Positions 26,370-33,997 of a stretch of DNA of 64,000 nucleotides are shown one piece after another. The notes beneath the pieces were generated by a model that searched no databases, was not told the DNA's origin, and saw only the letters and a program-made list of their open reading frames with translations. Position 1 is the stretch's first letter, and every line of letters begins with the position of its first letter. The translations under genes were made by a program, and so were the position numbers. This stretch comes from Klenkia marina. Lineage in GTDB: Bacteria > Actinomycetota > Actinomycetes > Mycobacteriales > Geodermatophilaceae. The stretch is taken from assembly GCF_900101025.1 (NCBI RefSeq), contig NZ_FMUH01000003.1:248001-312000 (forward strand), read 5' to 3'.

Positions 26370-28181
26370 TCAGGAGCCGGCCGGTGCCTTGGCGTAGAGC
26401 GCCTCGACCTCGTCGGAGTACTCCTTGAGCACCACGTTGCGCTTGAGCTTCATGCTCGGCGTCAGCGTGCCGTTGGCCTCGGTGAAGTCGGTGCCCAGCA
26501 CCCGGTACTTCCGGATGCTCTCGGCGTGCGACACCGTCTTGTTCGCCGCGGCCACCGCACCGTCGAGCTCGGCGCGCAGGTCGGGGTCCTCGGCGAGGTC
26601 GGCCGCGGTGAGCGAGGCGTCCTTGCCCTGGAGCTTCAACCAGCCGGGCAGGGCCTCCTCGTCGAGGGTGATGAGGGCGCCGATGAACGGCTTCTGGTCA
26701 CCGACCACGATGCACTGGCTGACCAGCGCGTGGGCCCGGATGCGGTCCTCCATGCCGGCCGGGGCGACGTTCTTGCCGCCGGCGGTCACCAGGATCTCCT
26801 TCTTGCGCCCGGTGATCTTCAGGAAGCCCTCGCTGTCGAGCTCGCCGATGTCGCCGGTGTGGAACCAGCCGTCGGCGTCGATGGCCTCGGCGGTGGCCTT
26901 CTCGTTCTTCCAGTAGCCGCGCATGACGATGCCGCCGCGCAGCAGCACCTCGCCGTCGTCGGCGATGGCCGCGTCGGTGCCCGGGAGTGGCCGGCCGACG
27001 GTGCCGATCTTGTAGGCGGTGTCGTGGTTGACCGCGGCCGCCGCGGTGGTCTCGGTGAGGCCGTAGCCCTCGTAGACGGTGACGCCGGCCCCGCGGAAGA
27101 AGTGCCCGAGCCGCTCGCCCAGCGGTGCGCCACCGGAGACCGCGCCGATGCACCGGCCACCCAGGGCCGCCCGCAGCTTGCGGTAGACCAGCAGGTCGAA
27201 CACCTTGTGCGCGGCGGTGAGCCCGAGCCCGGCGCGGCCGCCGTCCTGCGCCTTCGACCAGTCGATGGCGACCTGGGCGGCCTTGTCGTAGACCTTGCCC
27301 TTGCCGCCGGCGTCGGCGGTGGCCTTGCCCTGGTTGTAGACCTTCTCGAACACCCGCGGGACGGCGAGCACGAACGTGGGCTGGAAGGTGCCCAGGTCGG
27401 CCACGAGGTCCTTGATGTCGGACGTGTGGCCGATGACCGTGCGGGTCTTGAATGCCCCGACCTGCAGGACCCGGGCCAGCACGTGCGCCAGCGGGATGAA
27501 CAGCAGCAGGGAGCCGTCGACGCTGAGGAACCGGCCCAGCAGCGTCATGCCGTTGTTGATCTCGAACAGGAAGTTGCCGTGGGTGAGCTCGCAGCCCTTG
27601 GGCCGGCCGGTGGTGCCGCTGGTGTAGATCAGGGTGGCCAGGCTGTCGGCGCCCAGGGTGGCCCGCCGCGCCTCGAGCTCGCTGTCGGGCACGTCGGCAC
27701 CGGCCGCGGCGAGGGTGGACAGGACGTCGTCCTCGATGACCCAGACCGGGCCCAGGTCGGGGGCCTCGCCGCGCACGGAGTCGACGACGTCGGCGTGCTC
27801 CTTCCCCTCCACGAAGGCGGCGGTGGCGCCGCTGTCGGAGAGGATCCAGGCGACCTGGTCGGCGCTGGAGGTCTCGTACACCGGGACGACGACGCACCCG
27901 GCGGCCCAGATGCCGAAGTCGAGCACGGTCCACTCGTAGCGGGTGCGGGCCTGCAGGGCGACCCGGTCACCTGCCTGGATGCCGCTGGCGATCAGCCCCT
28001 TGGCCACACCGGCGACCTGCTCGCCGAACTCGCGGTAGGTGACGTCGACCCACTGCCCGGGCGAGCGCTGCACGCGCAACCCCACCCGGTCGGGGTCCTC
28101 GCGCAGGTTGGCCGCCAGCAGGTCGGGGATCGCCTCGTCGGGGCCCACCGTGTAGGTGGGGGGAACGCTCAGCTCGCGCAC
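26370..28181 (-). CDS. fadD15: Long-chain fatty-acid CoA ligase, FadD15 type
   Basis: A 603-residue AMP-forming acyl-CoA synthetase that activates fatty acids. The ATP/AMP motif LIYTSGTTGRPKG is near residue 187, followed by YGLTETTAAA, GWFHTGDIGELD, and KKEILVTAGGKNVAP with the C-terminal catalytic region. Order next to pimB' matches mycobacterial fadD15 (Rv2187). The GTG start has a very strong GGGGAGGAGAGG ribosome binding site. A TAGCCT -10 box on the minus strand (28254-28259) and an overlapping palindrome at 28270-28285 suggest regulated expression. Confidence 0.93.
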   Translation of the reverse strand: MRELSVPPTYTVGPDEAIPDLLAANLREDPDRVGLRVQRSPGQWVDVTYREFGEQVAGVAKGLIASGIQAGDRVALQARTRYEWTVLDFGIWAAGCVVVPVYETSSADQVAWILSDSGATAAFVEGKEHADVVDSVRGEAPDLGPVWVIEDDVLSTLAAAGADVPDSELEARRATLGADSLATLIYTSGTTGRPKGCELTHGNFLFEINNGMTLLGRFLSVDGSLLLFIPLAHVLARVLQVGAFKTRTVIGHTSDIKDLVADLGTFQPTFVLAVPRVFEKVYNQGKATADAGGKGKVYDKAAQVAIDWSKAQDGGRAGLGLTAAHKVFDLLVYRKLRAALGGRCIGAVSGGAPLGERLGHFFRGAGVTVYEGYGLTETTAAAAVNHDTAYKIGTVGRPLPGTDAAIADDGEVLLRGGIVMRGYWKNEKATAEAIDADGWFHTGDIGELDSEGFLKITGRKKEILVTAGGKNVAPAGMEDRIRAHALVSQCIVVGDQKPFIGALITLDEEALPGWLKLQGKDASLTAADLAEDPDLRAELDGAVAAANKTVSHAESIRKYRVLGTDFTEANGTLTPSMKLKRNVVLKEYSDEVEALYAKAPAGS

Positions 28182-28253
28182 GCCGGTCCTCTCCTCCCCG
28201 CGCGGAAGGGCCAGCCTCGTCGCCGGCCTGCGGACGCGGGATCGTGGAGGGCC

Positions 28254-28259
28254 AGGCTA
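28254..28259 (-). promoter_or_regulatory. Candidate -10 box of fadD15
   Basis: TAGCCT on the minus strand gives a leader of about 65 bases before the fadD15 GTG. The matching -35 position, 17 bases upstream, falls inside the palindrome at 28270-28285. Confidence 0.4.
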
Positions 28260-28269
28260 CCGGTGGCTC

Positions 28270-28285
28270 CCTACTCGTGAGTAGG
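28270..28285. promoter_or_regulatory. Palindromic operator candidate, fadD15 / SRPBCC
   Basis: CCTACTC and GAGTAGG form perfect 7-base arms around GT. The site covers the expected -35 of fadD15 and lies 39 bases before the -10 box of the SRPBCC gene, so one regulator could affect both directions. The style fits a TetR-family site. The regulator is not in the window. Confidence 0.5.
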
Positions 28286-28323
28286 TGACCTGCACCGGAG
28301 CGCGGAGGGCACCGCCCGGCGAC

Positions 28324-28329
28324 TACCCT
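28324..28329 (+). promoter_or_regulatory. -10 box of the SRPBCC operon (leaderless)
   Basis: TACCCT ends six bases before the ATG at 28336. Confidence 0.5.
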
Positions 28330-28335
28330 GCGCGC

Positions 28336-28767
28336 ATGGCCGACCAGTCCACCCAGTCCATCGTGATCGACGCGCCGGCGTCCGCCGTGATGGCCGTGAT
28401 CGCCGACTTCCCGGCGTACCCGGAGTGGGTCTCGGCCGCCCAGACCGTCGAGGTCCTCGGCACGGGCCCCGACGGCCGCGCCGAGCAGGTGCACTTCGTG
28501 CTCGACGCCGGCGCGGTGAAGGACGACTACGTGCTCGCCTACACCTGGGACGGCGACCGGCAGGTGAGCTGGACCCTCGTGCGGGGCCAGATGCAGAAGC
28601 GGCAGGACGGCAGCTACACGCTCGTCGAGTCCGCCGGGCGCACCGAGGTCACGTACACGATCAGCATCGACCTCTCGATCCCGATGCTGGGCATGATCAA
28701 GCGCAAGGCCGAGAAGGTCATCCTCGACACCGCGCTCAAGGAGCTCAAGAAGCGCGTCGAGGCCTGA
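28336..28767 (+). CDS. SRPBCC (START-like) lipid-binding-type protein
   Basis: A 143-residue cytosolic protein of the SRPBCC/polyketide cyclase superfamily, whose helix-grip fold binds hydrophobic ligands. The start QSIVIDAPASAVMAVIADFPAYPEW and the C-terminal long helix (KRKAEKVILDTALKELKKRVEA) are typical. It corresponds to mycobacterial Rv2185c. It heads a four-gene run with a degenerate ArsA-like ATPase, a small Cys protein and a glucokinase, and is divergent from fadD15. The ligand is unknown; the neighbours make an acyl or other lipid molecule a reasonable guess. Confidence 0.87.
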   Translation: MADQSTQSIVIDAPASAVMAVIADFPAYPEWVSAAQTVEVLGTGPDGRAEQVHFVLDAGAVKDDYVLAYTWDGDRQVSWTLVRGQMQKRQDGSYTLVESAGRTEVTYTISIDLSIPMLGMIKRKAEKVILDTALKELKKRVEA

Positions 28768-28774
28768 CCCGGCG

Positions 28775-29899
28775 GTGCGCACCCTCGTCGTCACCGGCCC
28801 GGGCGGGGCCGGGGCCAGCACCGTCGCCGCCGCCACGGCCCTGGCGCTGGCCGACGCCGGGCGCCCGGTCACGCTGCTGACCACGTCGACCCCGGCCGTG
28901 CCCGACCTCGCCGGTGCGGTCACCGTGCGCACCGTGGCGCCAGCACCGGCACTGGAGTCCGCCTGGGCCGGTCACGCCGAGCAGCTGGCTGCGCTGGTCC
29001 CGGTGCTGACCCTCCCGCCGTCGTCCTCGGTGCTGCCGCTGCCCGGGGTGGCCGAGGTGGCGCTGCTGGCCGAGCTCAGCCGGCTGGCCGCGACGGGCAC
29101 CGACGTGGTCCTCGACGCCGGGCCGCTGGACCAGGCCACCGCCCTGCTCGCCCTCCCGCACGCGGCCCGCTGGTGGCTGGCGCAGCTGGCCCCGCCCCGC
29201 CTGCGGGTGCTGGCCTCGGTGCGCGCGCTGACCCGGACCAAGCCGGGTGCGGTGGAGGCGGCCGTGGCCGCGGTCGGCGCGGTGGAGGCCGCACTGGGAG
29301 CCCTCCCCGCCGACCCCGAGGTGCACCTGGTCCTGCCGCCGGACCCGCGGGCGCTGCCCGCACTGCGCCGCGCCGGCACCGGTCTCGGGCTGCTCGGCCA
29401 CGCCCTCGCATCCGTCGTGCTCGCCCGGGTGCTGCCGCCGGCCGCGGGGGAGTGGGCCCGGGGGCGCGCCGACCAGCAGGACGTCGTCCGTGCGGCGCTG
29501 CGCGGCGCCGGGGCGACCCCCACCGAGGTCGCCGACGCCCCCCGGTCGCCCGCGGACCTCGACGAGCTGCGGGCGCTGCGCGCTGCCGTGGCCGCCCGGC
29601 CCGCCCCCGCCCTGCCGCTGCCCGCACCCCGGCGCTCGGACGGCGGCTGGGAGCTCTCCGTGCCGCTGCCGCACGCCGGGCGCGGTGAGGTCGAGCTGAC
29701 CCGCTGGGGCGACGAGCTCGTGGTCGGCGCCGCCGGTCTGCGGCGCGCGCTCCCGCTGGACCCGCTGCTGCGCCGCTGCACCGTCACCGGTGCCTCGGTC
29801 ACCGAGCCCGGCACCCCGCAGGCCGCGCTCACGGTGCGCTTCACCGCCGACCCGGACCAGTGGCCGGCCGACCTGCTGGCCGCCGAGGCCGCCCGGTGA
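28775..29899 (+). CDS. ArsA/MinD-like ATPase homologue with a degenerate P-loop
   Basis: A 374-residue protein resembling the anion-transporting ATPase family that includes ArsA and Get3, equivalent in position to Rv2184c. The deviant Walker A (normally KGGxGKT) reads GPGGAGAST at residues 8-16, so both lysines are missing. VVLDAGPLD near residue 105 stands in the Walker B position. The C-terminal 90 residues form a separate strand-rich domain (WELSVPLPHAG, VELTRWGDELVVG), as in alpha-crystallin-like ends of bacterial ArsA homologues. It may bind rather than hydrolyse nucleotide. It starts seven bases after the SRPBCC gene. Confidence 0.78.
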   Translation: MRTLVVTGPGGAGASTVAAATALALADAGRPVTLLTTSTPAVPDLAGAVTVRTVAPAPALESAWAGHAEQLAALVPVLTLPPSSSVLPLPGVAEVALLAELSRLAATGTDVVLDAGPLDQATALLALPHAARWWLAQLAPPRLRVLASVRALTRTKPGAVEAAVAAVGAVEAALGALPADPEVHLVLPPDPRALPALRRAGTGLGLLGHALASVVLARVLPPAAGEWARGRADQQDVVRAALRGAGATPTEVADAPRSPADLDELRALRAAVAARPAPALPLPAPRRSDGGWELSVPLPHAGRGEVELTRWGDELVVGAAGLRRALPLDPLLRRCTVTGASVTEPGTPQAALTVRFTADPDQWPADLLAAEAAR

Positions 29900-30240
29900 C
29901 CGGCCCCGTGCCGCCCCTGGGGGACCAGCTGCGCGGCCTGGCCGAGGGCCTCGCCGAGGGACTGGGCGGGCTGCTGTCCGGGGCGGGGCCGGTCGCCGGT
30001 GCCGACCACTCGGCGGAGTGCCGCACCTGCCCGGTCTGCACCGCCCTCGCCGTCCTGCGCGGGCAGCGGCCCGACCTCTCCGAGGCCCTGGCCGACGTCC
30101 TGGCCACCGCGGCGACCGCGCTGCGCGGGCTGACGCGGCCCGCCGACGCACCGGACCGCGAACCGGCGCCGGCCGCCGACGTCCCCGACCCCGAGCCGGC
30201 GCCCCCGCCGGCTCCCGTGCAACGCATCGAGGTGGCATGA
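29896..30240 (+). CDS. Small protein with CRTCPVC motif
   Basis: A 114-residue protein coupled to the ATPase gene by a GTGA overlap. The N-terminal half is helical with ECRTCPVCTALAVLRGQRPD, a CxxCxxC cysteine cluster; the C-terminal third is Pro, Ala and Asp-rich and probably disordered. In mycobacteria Rv2183c holds the same position. Function unknown. The conserved linkage suggests it acts with the SRPBCC protein and the ATPase, for example as a metal-binding adaptor, but nothing in the sequence proves this. Confidence 0.75.
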   Translation: MTGPVPPLGDQLRGLAEGLAEGLGGLLSGAGPVAGADHSAECRTCPVCTALAVLRGQRPDLSEALADVLATAATALRGLTRPADAPDREPAPAADVPDPEPAPPPAPVQRIEVA

Positions 30241-31220
30241 GCTCCGCGCACGACCTGCCGGCGATCGGCATCGACATCGGCGGCACCAAGGTGGCCGGCG
30301 GCGTCGTCCTGCCCGACGGCACGATCTCGGCGACCGCCCGCCGGGCCACCCCGGGCAAGTCCGTGCGCGCCACCGAGGACGCCATCGCCGCCGTCGTCGA
30401 CGAGCTGGCCGAGACCCACGGCGGACCGCTGGTCGGCGTCGGCGTGGGGGCCGCCGGGTGGTTCGACCGCACCGGCGACACCGTGCTGTTCAGCCCGCAC
30501 CTGGCCTGGCGCAACCAGCCGCTGCGGCACGACCTCACCCAGCGGCTGCAGCGCCCGCTGTGGGTGGGCAACGACGCCGACGCCGCCGCATGGGCCGAGT
30601 ACCGCTACGGCGCCGCCCAGGGCTCGGACCTCGCGGTCATGATCACCCTGGGCACCGGCATCGGCGGCGGCATGGTCATCGACGGCCGTCTGCAGCGCGG
30701 CGCGCACGGCGTGGCCGGGGAGTGGGGCCACATGCGGGTCGTGCCCGACGGCCGGCTGTGCGCCTGCGGCAACCGCGGTTGCTGGGAGCAGTACGCCTCG
30801 GGCAATGCGCTGGGGTTCACCGCTCGCGAGGTCGCCACGAGCTCACCGGCCGCTGCGGCGCTGCTGCTGGAGCGGGTGGGCGGCCGGGCCGAACGACTCA
30901 CCGGCGAGGACGTCGCCACCGCCGCCAAGGCCGGCGACCCGCTGGCCCTCGAGCTGCTCGCCGAGGTCGGCACCTGGCTGGGCCAGGGCATCGCCGACAT
31001 GGCCGCGATCCTCGACCCCGACGTCGTCGTCATCGGCGGCGGCGTCAGCGTGCTGGGGGAGATGGTGCTGGGCCCGGCCCGCGAGCGCCTGGAGCGGGCC
31101 CTGCCCGGCCGCGGGTTCCGCCCCGGCCCCACGGTCGTCGTCGCCCAGCTGGGCGCGCAGGCCGGCCTGGTCGGTGCCGCCGACCTCGTCCGCCTCGCCG
31201 TCCACGAGGGCACCGCCTAG
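30237..31220 (+). CDS. ROK-family glucokinase
   Basis: A 327-residue sugar kinase that phosphorylates glucose with ATP. It has the phosphate motif GIDIGGTKVAGG near residue 11, the catalytic Asp in GNDADAAAWAEYRYG, GTGIGGGM, and the ROK zinc site CACGNRGCWEQYASG. Length and motifs match actinobacterial Glk enzymes. The ATG overlaps the stop of the small Cys protein (ATGA), placing a glycolytic enzyme at the end of a lipid-binding operon. The following 211 bases to the next gene hold nothing I recognise. Confidence 0.9.
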   Translation: MSSAHDLPAIGIDIGGTKVAGGVVLPDGTISATARRATPGKSVRATEDAIAAVVDELAETHGGPLVGVGVGAAGWFDRTGDTVLFSPHLAWRNQPLRHDLTQRLQRPLWVGNDADAAAWAEYRYGAAQGSDLAVMITLGTGIGGGMVIDGRLQRGAHGVAGEWGHMRVVPDGRLCACGNRGCWEQYASGNALGFTAREVATSSPAAAALLLERVGGRAERLTGEDVATAAKAGDPLALELLAEVGTWLGQGIADMAAILDPDVVVIGGGVSVLGEMVLGPARERLERALPGRGFRPGPTVVVAQLGAQAGLVGAADLVRLAVHEGTA

Positions 31221-31431
31221 TCCTTCGGCGCGCGACGGTCACGGACCTGCGGACCCGACACGCCGTGCCGGGGCGTCCGGCGGTCCGTGATCGTCGGGGA
31301 GCCCGTAGGGGCGAGGACGAGGGTGGGCCCCCGAGGTACGAGCGGGGCCTGCCTGAGGACGAGCAGAGGGTGCTCGACGCAGCGGGCCCACAGCCCTGGC
31401 CGCGGTGGGAGCCCGAAGGGCGACAGTGTGC

Positions 31432-32166
31432 TCAGACGACGGCGCCGTCGCCGTCGTCGTCGGTGCGGTCGCGCATGCGCGACACCAGGACGGCGACCCC
31501 GCCGACCACGGCCAGGACGCCGATGACGATGCCCAGGTCGAGGCTGAGCCCGATCGCACCCGGGGCGATGATGCAGACCGCGCCGGCGGCGATCAGCAGC
31601 AGCGCGTACAGCGCGGCGGGGGCCAGCACCGGGATCGGGGGCGGTGCCGGGGGCTCGAAGTGCTCGTCGGGCCGGTCGAGGACGGGCACCTCGGCCGGGG
31701 GCGGCGGCGGGTCGTCGCGCAGCTCCGGCTCGTCGACCGGCCCGGGGCGCACGGGTGCGGGGTCGGCCTGGGCCGTCGCGGCCTCCTCGGCCTGCCAGGC
31801 GGCGACGATGCGGGCGAACTCGGCGTCGGTGGCGGCGTCGTCCTCGGCCCGGTCGGTGCGCCGGCGGCGGGGGGTGGGCTGCGGCGTGGGCTCGACCGGC
31901 TGGTGCTCGTCGGCGTGCGCGTCGACGACCGTGCGGGCGTCGGCCCGGCGGGCGCGGTCGACGAAGAGCCGGTCGGTCGGCGGCGAGGGCAGGAACTGGG
32001 TGCGCGTGTACGGGCCGTCGTCGGTGGAGGGTGCGAGGTAGGCCGCGATGCCCTCGTCGCGCAGCACGTCGAGCAGGTGCTCGCCGACCCGGGGGTCCAC
32101 GTCGCGCAGCGGGTGCCACAGGGGTGCGTCGAGGCCGTTGTCCCGGCGGCCGCGCCGTGCGCTCAT
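31432..32166 (-). CDS. Membrane protein with a long Pro-rich cytosolic region
   Basis: A 244-residue protein. The N-terminal 150 residues are hydrophilic: SARRGRRDNGLDAPLWHPLRD, then HLLDVLRDEGIAAYLAP, a domain start common in actinobacterial hypothetical proteins. A low-complexity Pro, Asp and Glu stretch follows, then two C-terminal helices (LAPAALYALLLIAAGAVCI and LDLGIVIGVLAVVGGVAVLV), ending RMRDRTDDD. I cannot name a function. ATG 32166 is chosen because it gives the conserved-looking basic start. It is divergent from the acyltransferase gene. Confidence 0.72.
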   Translation of the reverse strand: MSARRGRRDNGLDAPLWHPLRDVDPRVGEHLLDVLRDEGIAAYLAPSTDDGPYTRTQFLPSPPTDRLFVDRARRADARTVVDAHADEHQPVEPTPQPTPRRRRTDRAEDDAATDAEFARIVAAWQAEEAATAQADPAPVRPGPVDEPELRDDPPPPPAEVPVLDRPDEHFEPPAPPPIPVLAPAALYALLLIAAGAVCIIAPGAIGLSLDLGIVIGVLAVVGGVAVLVSRMRDRTDDDGDGAVV

Positions 32167-32299
32167 GCTGGCCTCCCGTGCACGGACCGAAGCGTGGTCG
32201 GCCACCCGCTCGTTGTCCAGGGGGCGGTGGTCGGACCGGACCCGCGATTGCCCCGCGGGGTCGGTCCTCCTTAGTCTGACAGCTGCCGAGGGAGGCGCG

Positions 32300-33058
32300 T
32301 TGTTCTACTGGTTCCTCAAGCACGTGGCGATCGGACCGATCGTCCGTGTCGTGTTCCGTCCACAGGCGACGGGCACCGAGCACGTGCCCCGGCGCGGTGG
32401 CGCGATCCTGGCGAGCAACCACCTCGCCGCCTCCGACTGGATCTTCATGCCGCTGGTGCTGCGCCGGCGGGTGACCTTCCTGGCCAAGGCCGAGTACTTC
32501 ACCGCGCCGGGGGTCAAGGGCTTCCTGCAGCGCATCTTCTTCGGCGGCAGCGGCCAGGTGCCCATCGACCGCACCAGCGCCGACGCCGCGGAGAACGCGC
32601 TGACCACCGGCGTCCGCATCCTGGGCGAGGGCAAGCTGCTGGGCATCTACCCCGAGGGCACCCGATCGCCGGACGGCCGGCTCTTCCGCGGCAAGACCGG
32701 GGTGGCCCGCATGACGCTGGAGACCGGCTGCCCGGTCATCCCGGTGGCGATGGTCCCCGGCCGCAGCTTCACCCTGCTGGGCAGGAAGCTCACCCGGGTC
32801 GACGTCGTGGTCGGCGAGCCGTTGGACTTCTCCCGCTACGAGGGCATGAGCGGTGACCGGTTCGTCGAGCGCTCGATCACCGACGAGATCATGTACGAGA
32901 TCATGCTGCTGTCGGGCCAGGAGTACGTCGACCTGTACGGAGCCAAGGTGAAGAAGTCGATGGACACCACCGGTGCCAGTGCCGTCGAGGTCGTCGGCCG
33001 GCTGCAGCCCCCGCCGCACGAGGCCGCCGACCGCCTCCCGTCCTCCCTGGCCGGCTGA
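32300..33058 (+). CDS. 1-acyl-sn-glycerol-3-phosphate acyltransferase family protein
   Basis: A 252-residue PlsC-family acyltransferase that transfers an acyl chain to a glycerolipid at the membrane. The catalytic NHLAASDW (HxxxxD) is near residue 40 and the acceptor motif YPEGTRSPDGR near 118. An unusual TTG start at 32300 is supported by a GGGAGG ribosome binding site six bases upstream and by the start of homology (FYWFLKHVAIGP). It corresponds in order to mycobacterial Rv2182c. The exact acceptor, phosphatidic acid pathway or PIM acylation, cannot be told from the sequence. Confidence 0.87.
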   Translation: MFYWFLKHVAIGPIVRVVFRPQATGTEHVPRRGGAILASNHLAASDWIFMPLVLRRRVTFLAKAEYFTAPGVKGFLQRIFFGGSGQVPIDRTSADAAENALTTGVRILGEGKLLGIYPEGTRSPDGRLFRGKTGVARMTLETGCPVIPVAMVPGRSFTLLGRKLTRVDVVVGEPLDFSRYEGMSGDRFVERSITDEIMYEIMLLSGQEYVDLYGAKVKKSMDTTGASAVEVVGRLQPPPHEAADRLPSSLAG

Positions 33059-33059
33059 C

Positions 33060-33452
33060 GTGATCCGGGTCCGGCTCACCAGCGTCTACGTCGACGACCA
33101 GGCGCAGGCCCTGGCTTTCTACACCGAGAAGATGGGCTTCCAGGTGGGCACCGACGTCCCGACGGGTGACGCCCGGTGGCTGACGGTCGTGTCACCGGCC
33201 GACCCCGACGGCGTCGAGCTGCTGCTCGAGCCGGCCGGGCACCCGGCGGCCCGGGCGTTCCGCGAGGCGCTGCGGGCCGACGGCATCCCGTTCACGCAGT
33301 TCGCCAGCGACGACGTCGCGGCCGAGGTCGCGCGGCTGGAGGCACTGGGGGTCGAGTTCACCCAGGGCGCGGTCGACCACGGCCCGGTGGTCACCGCCGT
33401 GCTCGACGACACCTGCGGCAACCTGATCCAGCTGGCCCAGCTGAAGCCCTAG
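33060..33452 (+). CDS. VOC (glyoxalase/bleomycin-resistance) family protein
   Basis: A 130-residue protein with two vicinal-oxygen-chelate half-modules: VRLTSVYVDDQAQALAFYTEKMGF at the start and a second beginning around FTQFASDDVAAEVARLEALGVEF, ending CGNLIQLAQLKP. Of the usual metal ligands, only the Glu in DGVELLLEP and part of the C-terminal set are visible. It starts one base after the acyltransferase stop and is likely cotranscribed. Its stop overlaps that of the convergent TetR gene. The substrate is unknown. Confidence 0.85.
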   Translation: MIRVRLTSVYVDDQAQALAFYTEKMGFQVGTDVPTGDARWLTVVSPADPDGVELLLEPAGHPAARAFREALRADGIPFTQFASDDVAAEVARLEALGVEFTQGAVDHGPVVTAVLDDTCGNLIQLAQLKP

Positions 33453-33997
33453 CGGCTGGTGATCCGGGCCAGCACGTCGGTGGCCAGCCCGAGCACCTCG
33501 TCGCGGGACATCGTCGGGTCGGCGGTCCAGCCGATCACCAGGTCCTCGGTGAAGGCGAACCACGAGCGCACCAGCTGCCGGTGCCGGGGGTCGTCGGGCA
33601 GGCCGACCGCCGACAGGGTGCCGTCCACGAGCCGTTCGCGGGCCCGGGTGTAGACGTCGGCGACGGCGGGGTCGCCGCCCACCGCGCCGCGGACGAAGGC
33701 GACGTAGCTGTCCCGGTAGGTCTCCACCCAGCCCACGAAGCGGTCGAGCATGCCGCTCTCGCCGCCCGGGCCCCCGAGCACGTGGGTGCACAGCAGGTCG
33801 GCCGCCGCGGTGGTGACCGCGTCGATGTAGTCGGTCTTGGTGGCGAAGTAGTGGAACAGCAGGCTGCGGCTGATGCCGGCCCGCCGGGCCACCTCGTCGA
33901 TGGTCAGCTCCGGCACCGGGGTGGTGGGCAGCAGCTCCAGACCGATCTCGACCAGCTGGGCGCGACGGTCGGCGGCCGAGCGGCGGGCCGCCGTCAC
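33449..33997 (-). CDS. TetR-family transcriptional regulator
   Basis: A 182-residue repressor. The N-terminal helix-turn-helix (LTIDEVARRAGISRSLLFHYFATKTDYIDAV, residues about 32-62) is typical of TetR; the helical C-terminal half would bind a ligand. It is the last gene of the monooxygenase-hydrolase-TetR operon; its GTG overlaps the hydrolase stop. Two palindromic TTGAGCA-type sites in the promoter region 2.5 kb upstream are the obvious targets, which implies autoregulation of the whole operon and probably of the divergent SDR gene. This link is inferred from position. Confidence 0.9.
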   Translation of the reverse strand: MTAARRSAADRRAQLVEIGLELLPTTPVPELTIDEVARRAGISRSLLFHYFATKTDYIDAVTTAAADLLCTHVLGGPGGESGMLDRFVGWVETYRDSYVAFVRGAVGGDPAVADVYTRARERLVDGTLSAVGLPDDPRHRQLVRSWFAFTEDLVIGWTADPTMSRDEVLGLATDVLARITSR

